A stretch of DNA of 64,000 nt from Lenzites betulinus (taxonomy: Eukaryota > Basidiomycota > Agaricomycetes > Polyporales > Polyporaceae). Below are positions 48,957 through 60,267 of the stretch, piece after piece. Numbering within the stretch: position 1 is the stretch's first letter; the number at the start of each line of letters is the position of its first letter. The position numbers and the translations under genes were made by a program. The DNA is taken from the NCBI GenBank assembly GCA_022264855.1, contig JABYQU010000021.1:372001-436000 (forward strand), written 5' to 3'. Under the pieces are notes generated by a model. It had not been told where the DNA came from. It worked only from the letters and a program-made list of their open reading frames with translations, and searched no databases.

Positions 48957-50049
48957 ATGTCATACTACGATGTCCCTGCAACCCATTCCGGGGAGGCGCC
49001 ACACCTGCCGACTGTTTCCGGTCGCATCACAGCGATAGGTCCCATCGCGGAGCCATTTTACATAGTCCCCCACTCGACGCTATGTGGTGCGTGTGTGCTC
49101 CTGACCTCACTGTGCTAGGGAAACATCCTCACCGCGGCCGTCAAGACCTTCTTCGAGATAAGAACTCGTCCGCCTCTGCTCAAAGCACCATTTGACCACC
49201 CATCTACAGCCCCGAGGGTTTCAACCCCCAGACAACGATGGACAATCTGCCTCCCCCCTTCTTTGGTCCTTTCACCCAGCCCTATCTCGCTCAGCGTCCA
49301 CCTGGACCGTCTTTCTCATCTCATCCCAATTCGCTCGCCAATCCTGCATCATCGCAGGATGCCTATCACCGTACCTCCGCCCCGCCCATACTTTCGGGAG
49401 TGGATTCAGGTCGTCTGTACTGCACACCTACCCCGAATGCGCCCTTCTCATCTTCATACACGCCCACCACTATCGCATCCGGCAGCCAGACTATAGGCGT
49501 CCTCATGTGTCAGCCGAGTGTAAACACCACTCGTACTGCGTCCTCGTCCTATCTGCACCCGGCCGGCCCCGTCTTGCCTACCACTCGTGCACCCCAGCAC
49601 GAGATCATGCCAACAGAGATGCCCGCATATGCTCCACTCCGCGCCCCCGCTGTAAGCACCCATGTTACGCTACGACCTGACCTTGTAGATTCGGTATTGA
49701 TGCATCTCGCACACAGTGCACCCACTGCCACAAACTCAGAAAGAAGTGCGGCCAGAAGCGCCCATGCGAGCGCTGTAAGCGCAGGGGACTAGTGTGCGTC
49801 GAGCGTGCGCCCGCCCCGCGCCGTGCGGGGGGACTGGCGGGTGGTGATGCGCGTTCCCCGGGGCCCGCTCTGTCCGGTTCTGGCGTGCTTGCGAGCACCG
49901 CCCAGTTGGAGAGCGGCCCCGGCGTCGGTGACGCGAGTGCGCATGCCGTCACCGGCGGTGGTGTTGCTGTTTGGGGGGACGTATCCCTTGCGGAGGCTTA
50001 TGGCTCGACGCCCGCTGGCGTTCATAACGCAGGCTTTTATGGCGCTTGA
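48957..50049 (+). pseudogene. Zn(2)-Cys(6) zinc-cluster protein, copy 2 (damaged)
   Basis: Inverted paralogue of the gene at 13265-14365. The first-exon part (MSYYDVPATHS... GRITAIGPIAEPFYIVPHS) is conserved. After its intron the reading frame meets a TGA at about 49193, in the codon where copy 1 has CAG, so the 5' part appears disconnected. From Met 49238 (MDNLPPPFFGPFTQP) the frame is open. It crosses a 65 bp intron (49652-49716) in phase into a perfect cluster CTHCHKLRKKC...KRPCERC...GLVC and ends FYGA, giving a possible 248 aa protein. It is either a pseudogene or a shortened gene with a new start. As in copy 1, the cluster lies near the C-terminal end. Confidence 0.6.
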
Positions 50050-50447
50050 CGAGGCTAACAGCGTGGCTGTTTGTTTTTCGTACCATTGCGCTCTGAAGCT
50101 TGCCAATCGTCGTCGTCCCCCCAGGAGGACCTTGGACTTTAGTGTCTTGACTCTTTGGATGGAGCTTGTGGTCTCCTCTTCGCCGCCCTGTGTTGCCTTG
50201 AGAATGTCTGGCTGGTCTTGCGTCTCTGCTACATATACGTGGTTCCGCTGCATCTGGATGTTGTCCCGCTATCAGACTGGTTTCGCTCTGCTATGTTTCC
50301 TGGGTATTTGTATGCTGACGACGTGTGCTGTGGCTCGATTATGTATACCACAATGAAATGATATCTATCTCGATTTCCAAATGCTCAGAGTCGCACCCAA
50401 CATCCCACATGACTCGCCATCCCCAGCCATCCACAGCGGTCCGCGCT
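50050..50447. other. Intergenic, no supported gene
   Basis: Gap between the convergent Zn2Cys6 copy 2 and the P450. The first 60-100 bp still resemble the 3' flank of Zn2Cys6 copy 1. Confidence 0.5.
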
Positions 50448-52638
50448 TCAGCCCCGCAGATGCACCGTCACCGGGAGCGTCGGCCGCTTCGTCACGAAGA
50501 AGTCCTTGAACCCCGCCTCGTACGCGCGCGCGTCCCACCCCGCGCGCACGCGCACGTCCAGCCGCTGCAGCACCGCGCACACCACCGTGCGCATCTCCTG
50601 CATCGCGAGCTGGCGCCCGACGCAGTTCGCGGGCCTGTGCGAGAACGGGACGAACGCGGCGTCGTTGTGCGTGAACGGCACGTCCGCGGGCGCGGGCGCA
50701 CGGCCGGCCGCGACGAGCCAGCGTGCAGGCCAGAAGCGTTCAGGGTCGGGGGAAAAGTTGCGCGGGTCGCGGTGGAGGGAGTAGGGGTGCAGGAACATTG
50801 AGGTGCCCGCGGGGACGAAGCTGTGATAGGACTTTGAGCGTGTATGACACTGGGATGGTCAGGAGACGGTGCGTACTGGGGACCTAATGTCGCTCCCTGA
50901 CTGTCGTGTGGGACTCTGCGTTGGCCCCCGCTCGGGAGGGGCGGGTACAGGCGCAGGGTCTCATTGCTGCATTCAGTATTCAGAAGTTGTCAGCGATCTG
51001 ATGTGCGGAACAGCTTTACGTTGAACTCTCACATGACAGCAGTGAGGTAGTGCATGTCGCGGTGATGCTTCGGGTCGCATGGATCTTCGCCCACGGGATA
51101 GTACTGGTCCACCTCGGCCTGGAGCTGCTTGTATGCGTCCGGGTGTGTAGTAACGCAGAAGAACAAGCTAGTCAATGCGCTGGACGTCGTGTCTGCTCCC
51201 GCAACAATGGCAAGGATCCCGTCGTCAATCAACTGCTGGACCGGGGGCGAGTCCTTGTCAATATGGTCTTCGTTGCTCTAATTCGCCGGAATGTTACGGT
51301 TAGTATGAGTCCGCTTTTGAATATTTCACACCTTCGGACTTACCAGGTAATGGAATATGTCTTTCCGCACGGCGCCGCGACTGACGCGCCGAACCACAGA
51401 TTCTTGGGAGTGAGAAATCAGTTGTGCCACAGGTGCAGACACGACGGGGATGTGTGAGACGTAGATGGCGAGCCAGGGGACGTGGCTGAGGAACGTAGCT
51501 ATCCTGAAGGACGGTCAATGCATGAATTTTAACGCAGAAGCAAAGGCTTACGGCCATCCTCCTTCTATCGTGGACCAGATACCGTTTTTGTCACCGTCTC
51601 GGAGCAACTCGGAACCACCCCCAAATCTGTAATGCCTTCGTATCAACGCGTCGATCATACCCGGCCCTATAGCGTGCACTTACGCCATGTCACACATGAA
51701 ATCATACCTATGAGATAGAACGATTAGCATGTGGACATCGAGAAGCCCGCTGCGAACCGAAAACGCACGTAAAGTAGTTGAGGAATCGATCAATATTAAC
51801 GCCTTTTGTCTGCGTTTGCGCCTCAAGAACATGCACGAGTTGTGTCGCACGGTTGGCAATCAGCAACTCGTACTCCTTCAGAGCGGTCGCGCTGAACGCC
51901 CTGTTCCATGCCTTGCGCCGTTCATGATGAACGATGGGGTCCGTTATTCCTACCAGGGGTGGATTCGTGGCCGTGAGGGTACGACCGATGATCACTAGAA
52001 TACCGATGTTGAAGCTATGTGAGCTCGGGCTGACGTATGCAAGCTGAGTATAAGACTTACGCGGTCCTTTCGGAAGACCGGGAGTTCCGAATATGTCGTT
52101 CAGAAGAGATGGGTCCCTAACCGACAGTTCGTTGGGGCCTGGCGAAGATACAAAACGTCAACTTAGACCTCGCCCCACGTACACGCTGTCGAGGCGACTC
52201 ACCAATTCTTACGATATCGCCATACTGTTCGTGAAGCCGTTTGATATAGAGGTGCTGATACCCAGTATAGCCGATGTAAGCCATCCAAAACTTCGAGATC
52301 CTGCATGCGTACGGTCCGGGATACTGCGCGAGAGGGTGGAATGGGGAGACACGGTAGATGACCACCGAAGCCAGTAAACCTGAGAGGAACACGGTGACGG
52401 TAGCGTAGATGGCGTCAAGAAACGGCATCGTGGCTCTGCAGAGCTGCAGCCCGATGCACACGGGAATGCATATCAGCGAGGTATGGGTGGCAATGGAGAA
52501 CGTCTCATAACGACGGAAAACTTGATGAGTGAGCTGACAAAAGAGTAAGAATATGCGGCAGTACTTTTGAAAGTGGCTGAGATCACTCACCAGGGATAGC
52601 AGACCGACGGCAGCGATGGGATGTTCCATCGCGAGCAT
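50448..52638 (-). CDS. Cytochrome P450 monooxygenase, membrane-anchored
   Basis: Endoplasmic-reticulum haem-thiolate monooxygenase of a basidiomycete-specific type. Ten exons splice in phase. Several hydrophobic N-terminal helices lead into FHPLAQYPGPYACRISKFW, then RLHEQYGDIVRIGPNELSV and the C-helix AWNRAFS. The I-helix oxygen motif is AGADTTSS, the K-helix ExxR is NETLRLYPP (rejoined across an intron as VINETLR), then LGPHFVPAGTSMFLHPYSLHRDP and PERFWPARW. The haem-binding loop reads FVPFSHRPANCVGRQLAM. The Cys and following Gly are present, but the usual first Gly of F-x-x-G is Arg. Substrate unknown. A TATA-like TATATAA lies at 52726-52732. Confidence 0.92.
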
Positions 52639-53343
52639 TAATATTGATTACCGGACTGCGGTTGAGGACAGTGAAGACGTGTAAGAGACCGGAGCCCGTG
52701 TCGACATTCGTCCGCGGTCATATGATTATATATGCATCCTGGTTGACGGCAGCGAGGCAATGAGGCTATCGGTATGACATATTGAACGCAACACCCACAA
52801 TAAGCGCGAGCGTGCCGACGAAACCCTGGCATTTTGCAGGGACGTACCGGTACCGCCACTATTCGAGCACCGGTTACCGTCGGTGGGAAGCCTCCTACAC
52901 CCCGAGGCCGCGCGCGCGACGTGCGATATGAATTGAGGACACAAAGATTTACTGCAAGAACTCACTGATACAACTAGTACAGCCCGTACGTGAGGCATTC
53001 GGGCGGTCTTGGCCGGCGTTTATGTGAGCACCAAGGCCGGAGGCAGCATCACAAAAATAGAACTAGAAAGTCACCCAAGGATGCTACTGCTTTGACACTA
53101 GATCAGTAAGGCTCGAAAATAACAAGCGCAGCAACCTGACATGATGATTTACTTCGTGGTGTGTCATGTGGCAAAAAACCTGTACGATTGTATGACTCAA
53201 TATCTCAATTGAATGCGTGCGCTTGTTGACATGCATCTCGATGGTGTGTTCAAAATTGGTTCCAAGTAGCGTTTGAATATGTAGCTTCGGGCCTCGGATA
53301 TGTACAATCATGACCGAGCCCCAGCACATGTTGGCCTATAACT
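52639..53343. other. Intergenic (P450 promoter side, LPMO 3' side)
   Basis: 705 bp between two genes on the minus strand. Apart from the P450 TATA-like box at 52726-52732, no feature is recognisable. Confidence 0.5.
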
Positions 53344-54727
53344 TTAAGCTTTTCCGATGCCCTTGCTGCCCGGGGTCGGGACCGCAGTCGGAACCGTCGA
53401 GGGCTGCAGGGCGGTGTTCCAGGTTGCAGTGGTCGGGTACGGCGTCGTGGCGACAGCCGGGGACGGGGTAGCGAACGGAGCAGGGCCGGGGACTGCAGAT
53501 GATAGACATTCGTCAGCGTCATAGCGTCGAGGTCATACACAGCGAGCATAGACTGACTGGTGTAGCTGTTGAGCTGCTGGTAGATGTTGATGAGGATGCC
53601 CTGAATTAAAGCTGTCGTCAATGCCTCGAAGCAGGGCATGATAAGAAAGGTACGCACAGGGTCCTCCGCACTGTACGCGCCCGGGAAGCTGACAGTCGGG
53701 GGGCTCGCAGTGCCGGAGCCACCAACCTGTCGTTCGAATGCTTATTCTCTGTCATAGGATCTTCGTGAAAATGGAGTAGACCTACGTTGACCTGGAAGCA
53801 GGACATGTAGAACCTGCACATATATTAGTGTCACTGTTGACCATCTGGAATGATATGCACGTACTGAGCACCGCCGACCGAGCTAGCCACGTGAAGAGCT
53901 GGGAGAAAATCATCGGGATACGTATGTGGCCAGAGAGTGAAATGACTAACCGATGACTTCCGCACGGATGAGGTAGTTGCCCGGGGCAATGTCGGCGGGG
54001 ACCTGGAACGTGAAGTGACCGCAGTTGTCCTACGAACCCTAGGTCAGCAAGAGACGGGAAGCCGATATCTCTCTGACGTACGTTCAAAACCTCTGTGAGG
54101 CAGCGTCAGTTGATCCTTGATGACTCGCTGGAGCGGGATTACTCACCAGTCGCCCAATAGTCTGGGCTGCTCGAAGGCAGGCCCATTTCGGCGACCTTAA
54201 ACCATGATGCAGACGAACCTACGGCGCTGGTCGCGTCCGCAACCTTGGCCATGTAGATCTATCACCACACAAGTAAGTAGGAAGTCCGAGTTCAACCCGG
54301 CAAAGGCATCTTACGTTAATGGGTCCGTAGTGGTCTCCGCCAATAGCTTCGTTCGCGCAGGACCGGTCGCCGGGCTGCTGGTGCATCTCGACGGTGACCG
54401 CGTCGCCCGCTGTATGATGCTGGTATCAGAGGATCACTAACTTATCGCCATGGGCAGAACTCACGCATGACAGAGCAGACGCCCTTGCTGGGGGTTGCAT
54501 TGGCGTTACATGCGATGTCCTAGTACGCAAAGATCAACGAAATGTTCCCGCTGGACGGTGGAGGGAATACCCACGGTAGTGGAAACGCTGGTAACGGGCG
54601 AGTTGCTCTGCGGCAGGCGCACGCAAGATGAACCCTGGTCAACACCGTTGATCCACATATCTTGGAACGTGGCGTGCGCAGCAACCGACGCGGCGAGCGT
54701 CGCAGCGACGAAGAGCTTTGCAAACAT
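53344..54727 (-). CDS. AA9 lytic polysaccharide monooxygenase (former GH61)
   Basis: Secreted copper enzyme that oxidatively cleaves cellulose or related glucans. A signal peptide (MFAKLFVAATLAASVAA) is followed directly by His, the N-terminal histidine-brace ligand of the mature enzyme (HATFQDMWINGVDQG). The second copper His is in GGDHYGPINVYMAKV; the axial Tyr is in GGAQFYMSCFQVNV. Cys pairs and the family blocks SSASWFKVAEMGL, DNCGHFTFQVPADIAPGNYLIRAEVIALH and YTIPGPAPF are present. There are many short exons. After YTIPGP comes a Pro/Thr/Ala-rich tail ending GSKGIGKA; there is no CBM1 carbohydrate-binding module. A minus-strand TATAAA (54827-54832) lies 100 bp before the ATG. Confidence 0.95.
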
Positions 54728-54826
54728 GGTTGTAGGATGAGACGAGCCTTTCACTTGAGGGGTGGATAGGTGAACACCAGCTAGGACCGATGGCCTTACG
54801 GGACCCTCCCTCGCCCCACATTCTCA

Positions 54827-54832
54827 TTTATA
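54827..54832 (-). promoter_or_regulatory. TATA box of the LPMO gene
   Basis: TATAAA on the coding strand, 100 bp before the ATG. Confidence 0.6.
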
Positions 54833-55539
54833 CTCGCTTGACGTTGCCGACGACGCTCCCCGGAATGGTCAGTGAAAAGTTCGGAGGTGTTGTCGCGAGA
54901 ACCGAAACCAAGAAGGCCAAAATAGCGTCGTGCTATTGGTCTCAAGATAGCTGCAGACCAGCATGACGCACGAACGAACGGCGTATATCCGTATTTCTTC
55001 CAGCACAGCCGGATGGCCGGCGACAATGAACAGCCAGGCAGAACTCAGGACATTCCAGCCGTGGAGCGGTCGGTCATATGCGGCTGAACCGGGCGGGCGT
55101 CATCAGCGGCGACCCATTAGACTAACAGCGTTGCAAGGAAGATGCAGGACGGAAGGTGTCCGTGATTTGGCCGAAGACGTACCGCACTGGAGTAATATGT
55201 TGCGAACTCATTCCGGGTGGATGGATAACAGTGTTCTGTCGTCGCACCATCTCCATTGCGAATCCACAAAGTGTTATTCTTAGCCTCTGCTGCATTCTGG
55301 CATACAGAAAGTCATCAATAGGGGCAAAAATAGCGCATACATGCGAGAATACGTTTACAGTCAGCATGCGAAGACATGGGTGGTTTTTCGGAGGGTCAAG
55401 AGAACGATCATGCTCTAGCGGTGCATACAGAGACTCGGTAAGCATGTCTGCGCAGAGGGTAGAAAATGGAAATATACGGATGATGTGGTCACGATTACGG
55501 AGTTCATTCGACAAGCGAATGACAGCCTGAACCTGAGGT
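54833..55539. other. Intergenic (LPMO upstream, SRRM1-like 3' side)
   Basis: About 700 bp. The minus-strand open frame through 55122-55539 is only the continuation of a non-coding frame past the SRRM1-like stop. Confidence 0.5.
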
Positions 55540-57249
55540 TCAGCCGGACCCGGAACCCGACCCTGAACCAGAGCCAGAGGGGATGTTGCCGGAGCTGCTA
55601 GGTTTGCGCGTACGCACAACCTTGTTGCGCAGCGCTTTTTCCTTTAGCTCGCTTTCTCGCCTAGCAAGCTCTACGCGATCCACCTAGGCGAGTAAAAGGA
55701 AACGTCAAAGAGGTTCGGGATTTCGGTCACTCATATACTAACCTGCTTGGTATCGACGTCCATACTTTGATCTTTGCGTTTTTCGACGTCAGCCTGACCT
55801 CTAATCTTGAGCTCTACGCCAGAGTCTATATCCATCTTATCTTGTTTACGCGCCCCAGAAGCAGGGATTCGTTCATCTGGGCTTCTGCTACGAGTCGGCG
55901 ACCTACCACGCCGTTTGGGCGGCGGGCTTCGGTTCCTGTCCAAGCTCATACTCCTCCGCCTTCTACGCGGCGGCGGGGAACGACTCCTGCTTGGGCTTCG
56001 TCGCCGGCCATATCCGCTACCACGATAGGGCGGGGAACGACTGCGTGATGGCGAACGTGACCGTGGTCCAGGAGAGACGCGACGCCTGCGGGGAGGGGGG
56101 CTCCTGGAGTCCCTTGGCCGTCTGTCTCTGGACCGTGGAGGGGAAGCAGAGGGCGAACGCAGACGCCGTCTTGCGGGCGGCGGAGATCTCGAACGTGAAG
56201 GGGACCGCGGAGGCAAAGACCGTCTACGACGAGGGGGAGGTGGCGTACGTGACAGAGAGCGAGCACCACGTGGGGGAGAACGGTACCTGCGGGGAGGCGG
56301 CGTTCGAGAGCGCGATGGGGAGCGGGAACTGCGCGCACTGTCGCGAGAAGGCGATTGTCGCCGCCGAGGAGGGGGCGAACGAGGAGGAGGTGATCGGGAA
56401 ATTGAGCGGCGCCGAGGGGGGCCACTAGGCCGCTGATGGTCCGTTAGAATATGTGTGCGCAACATCTAGATCATGATATGTGAACATACCCCGCCTCTGT
56501 TTCCCCAACCACTGTCCCGCGCCCTGTCCCCACGATCCTCTGCGAAGCCTCTGCCGCCCCTGCCTCTACCACGTCCTCGCCCACGAGCTCCGCCGCGTGC
56601 ATCCCGCTCGTTGGCACGAATCTCATCCAGACGCACGCGGCGGTCGCGCTCCTCGATCGCACGGCTATCACCAGCCTTGGCCTGGCGCATCTCCTCTTTC
56701 TTTTCTTCGACGAAGGTGCGCGGGACCCCTGCAGGAGATTCTTGAGCTTCCAGCAACAGCTTCCAAAGCGCAGACATGAACGCGGGGGTTGACTTCGTCA
56801 GAAATCCGGTCAGATTGATCTGCATCCTACGCGGGTCCGGAGTCTTTCGTGGCGTGAGCAGGGGTTTATGAAGTTCATCGAGAGCACGTACCGGTTGAGC
56901 ATCATCCTCCAACAGGCCCATGGCATATTCGACGACTACTTCATCCTCGAAACCGACCAGTTCAATGACCTTCTTAACAATCCAGGGACGGATGACCGAT
57001 AAGTTGACTTTGCGCATGTCAACCTGAACACCTCTCAGTATCGCCACATTATCCCACCTAGATCCTTCCTGTATACCTTTTTGTCAAATTCAGGAGGGAA
57101 CTTCATCGATTTGAGGAGCTTGAGCTCTTTGTCTGAGAACCGCCGGTCTTGGTCCGCGGAAGTCCCCTTGAAAAACCCTGTTTTCGGTGTCATGAACGGC
57201 GTCGCATCAGTGATCTACTCTCATTGCGCTACTCACCTGCATCTGCCAT
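55540..57249 (-). CDS. SRRM1: SRRM1/SRm160-like splicing coactivator (PWI domain + RS domain)
   Basis: Nuclear splicing coactivator that bridges SR proteins and snRNPs. Exon 1 encodes only MADAG; exon 2 gives FFKGTSADQDRRFSDKE. The PWI domain follows: KVDMRKVNLSVIRPWIVKKV, ELVGFEDEVVVEYAMGLL, MQINLTGFLTKSTPAFMSALWKLLLEAQ and GVPRTFVEEKKEEMRQ. Then come an RGG-type stretch (RGRGRGRGGRG), a long RS/PR domain with SRSPPPRRRR-type repeats, an MDIDSGVELK segment, and a last exon ending in a run of Ser-Gly pairs. The match to human SRRM1 is colinear through PWI. Codon bias of the RS repeats creates a long mirror frame on the plus strand at 55991-56428. Confidence 0.93.
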
Positions 57250-58476
57250 GTTGCTCTGATGACAATGGGGGGACGGCAAAGACTAAGATGTGGCGGAAGT
57301 AACCAAGCCTGGCAGCGGCCAGTCCGCACAAGCGCTTCACTTCACATCGCTGGCGCGCGTGGGCGCTTATATTGGAAATCGGAAGATATAAAGCACCCGT
57401 CAGCATCAATCGCCAACTTATGTACTAGCACGTCCTTCCCATTGTTCCCAAGACCTGCCGTACTTCGAAGTCAAGCTGAATGCACCGTCTTCAGGCTAGC
57501 CATATTCTACGCAAGCACATCATATGGATTGAAAGGTGCCGATGTCTCGGTCCCTCTGAATACTCTCCGAATTTCCGAAAAGGAGCGGGTCTCAACCGAT
57601 GCGCTCACCGCGGTCAGCAACAGGATAACACTCAGGTAGTATGTACTACACTGGCAAATGAGAGATTTTCTGTTCGACAATCTACCCCTACACCGGCCGT
57701 ATACTGATCCTGGGATGTATGTCAATGATTAATTGTCCTGACTTATCACGTATGGGACTTCAACGCACCTCCTTCTAGAACGTTAACGGTAAACGCAACC
57801 TTCAACCACGGAGGAAACTTGCGGATAACAAGGGCCCCACCAAGCATCGGCATTCGGCACGGACTGAAGTCATCCATCTGCCGAGCCAGTGGATTGCATA
57901 GAAGGGTGCTTGTTCCAGACACGCTTCACGGAAGTACAGATCGCGTCCGCTGAACCTCCGGCGCGGTGATTAAATGGCAAGGCACGTACGTTATGCGAGG
58001 TGCTTGTTTGAGCAGTCTACTTATCCATCACACCTCCTGTAGGTGGGAGTCAATACCTCTTTTCGGAAGGCTGGCACGCGCTCTATGTTCCTGTCTACCG
58101 GACGTCTGCAGCCTGAGGGATGCTCTATACTGGCAACGAATGGCTTTTCTTTCGACTTTGGATCGCCTTCATGGCGATATCATCAGCACCTCAGCTATAA
58201 TGCTGTCTTGACCTCTTCGTGTTCACAAACCATTAAGGTCATGCCGCGCGACTTAGAGCTTGTCATATTCGCCTTCTTCTCCGTGCTTCTTGACACCCGT
58301 GTACCGACGCGTGCTTGGGTGCATTCACGGACACGAGAACACCTTCCCGGACAGTCCTGACCTTCCCCTCCTTCCATCAGCCCCCATCAGCCATCCCGCG
58401 GTAATCCTCAGCACCACCGCACGATTCCCATCTCCTCTTACGCACCACCACCAGTGCTCACTCTATACTCGCTGTC
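57250..58476. other. Intergenic, shared upstream region of SRRM1-like and SET1
   Basis: 1.2 kb between divergent genes. A plus-strand frame at 57510-57639 (GLKGADVSVPLNTLRISEKERVS...) looks faintly coding but is isolated. The last 100 bp before SET1 is CT/CA-rich, as in promoters. Confidence 0.5.
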
Positions 58477-59730
58477 ATGTCGGAGGCCCGTGTACAGAGC
58501 CGCTCGACCCGGCCTCCGCTGCGTCATGCATCCAGTAGTTACCGTCATTCGCGGTCTTCTATATCCATCGTCCATACGCCGTCTTTGGAGCCAATCACCA
58601 CCCCAGACCAGGAAGAGGATGAAGACGACACCACGGGCTGCGAAACACCCGACTCCTCAAATACGTCGCCGTCACCCACCCATGGTCAGGAATCTTCAGG
58701 TTCTACCATCGATGACTCTTCTCCGCCATACAAGATAGCCTCCGCCCCGCTCACTGATGGCGTCGGACTGTTTGCGACGCGGGCCCTGTCTAAAGGCTCC
58801 GTCGTGCTATGCGAGTCGCCGATCCTCACTCAGCCCCCGCCTCCTGCCCGCACCAACTCGACGGTGATGGTTGCGCTTTCCCACTGCACGCGCGACGAGC
58901 AGCGACAGTACTTCAACCTCGCGAACGCGTACAAGGCAGGCCCACGAGCGCTCCTGCCGGCCCTCGGCATCTTCGAGACAAATTCACTGCCGTGCGGGAA
59001 GGCGCGTGGGGGCTGCAGAGCAGGCTTATTCCTCACCGCGGCGCGCCTCAACCACTCTTGCCGGCCGAATATCGCGCGCGTGTGGGACCAGGACGCGCAA
59101 CAGATGACGTTCCGTGCCCTGCGCGACGTCGCCGAGGGCGAGGAGCTTTGCATGAATTACGTGGACGTGCTTGGGACGCGGGCGCAGAGGGCGGAGGAGC
59201 TGCAGACGTCGTTTGGATTTGAGTGTGTGTGCGATGTGTGCGCGCTGGGCTTCGAGGAGCAGGCGGAGAGCGACAGGCGGCGGGCCGCACTGCGACGGCT
59301 TTTCGAGGAAGCGGCCCTTTGTGGGAACGAGCCGACTCTTGGGCTCAGGAAGGTTCGTACCCTCCACTTTTCTTTCACCTTATCGTGGCATTGCTCATTG
59401 TTATACGGCACAGGTGAAGCTTGCCCTCCAGCTCCTGAAGGAGGAGGATCTCGTTCATTACGAGGCTTCGTTCTGTTTTGATGCATTCCAGTTTTGTATA
59501 CTGGTCAGTTGCTCACCCTTACGAGGATAAGCTATCTGTTGATGCCATACGCCCAGGTCGCCGACTACGCAAATGCGAAGGCATGGATACGTAAGGCATG
59601 GGAGGCGTCTTGTAACACCTCCGGCCCCGACAGTCCCGCTTCCCGTGCATTCAAGATGTATTGGGCGAATCCGCGAGCGCATGAACTTGCAGGCAAGCTC
59701 CCTCGGGCAACTCTGCATGGACCTGATTGA
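58477..59730 (+). CDS. SET-domain protein 1 (SMYD-like)
   Basis: Putative lysine methyltransferase. Exons 58477-59352, 59414-59503 and 59557-59730 give 379 aa. A Ser/Thr/Glu-rich N-terminal extension of about 80 residues precedes the SET core. The core comprises the start APLTDGVGLFATRALSKG, a helical insert, RLNHSCRPNIARVWD (intact NHS motif for AdoMet binding), RDVAEGEELCMNYVD (catalytic Tyr region), and a post-SET zinc-type cluster FECVCDVC. The C-terminal helical region ends GPDSPASRAFKMYW...LHGPD. No MYND finger is visible. Two related genes lie on the minus strand at 61926-63002 and at the right edge. Confidence 0.88.
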
Positions 59731-60267
59731 ATATACCGTGGCATCTTCTTCGTCGGCCAAGGTCGATAGTTCTTCACCGACATTCATGGCATGCACGATA
59801 TTCTGTGGAAGTGATGTGTAGGAATGATCTCGGCGGTCGGATATGTCGCACCAACGGATGCCGAACAATCATGATAGGACATTAATTTCATGCATCTCAG
59901 GAAACGCCGTTATGGTTTTGCAACACGATCGTATTACACCCCAGCTCTCCGATGATTATGACTCCAGCGGCTTCTAGCACTCTCAGCATACATTTGGTGC
60001 GTCTCCAGAGCTCAAGTGGTGTTTATTGATTCGAAACAGACGTATCACACCCGATGCCGGGCCGGGACGAGGGTCACCATGTTCTCGTACCGTGACCGGT
60101 TGGTCAGAAAAGGGGCCACTGGCAGGTCGCGGCACGGAGTGCCGCAGAGCTCCTTTTGTTTTCGAAATGCTCGCAATCGTATCTCTCATCTGGGCATCAC
60201 CACCGATTGTACAAGTACAGTCGCGCTCTCACCTGCAGTGGTAGTAGCAGTCCGATTCTAAGTATTC
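59731..60267. other. Intergenic (SET1 3' side, dgoD promoter)
   Basis: About 540 bp with no supported gene or repeat. Confidence 0.5.

Noticed and set aside
55991..56428. 146-codon open frame on the plus strand
   Set aside because: It lies exactly opposite the RS-repeat exon of the SRRM1-like gene. Arg/Ser/Pro codon repetition keeps the complementary frame open, and it resembles no protein.
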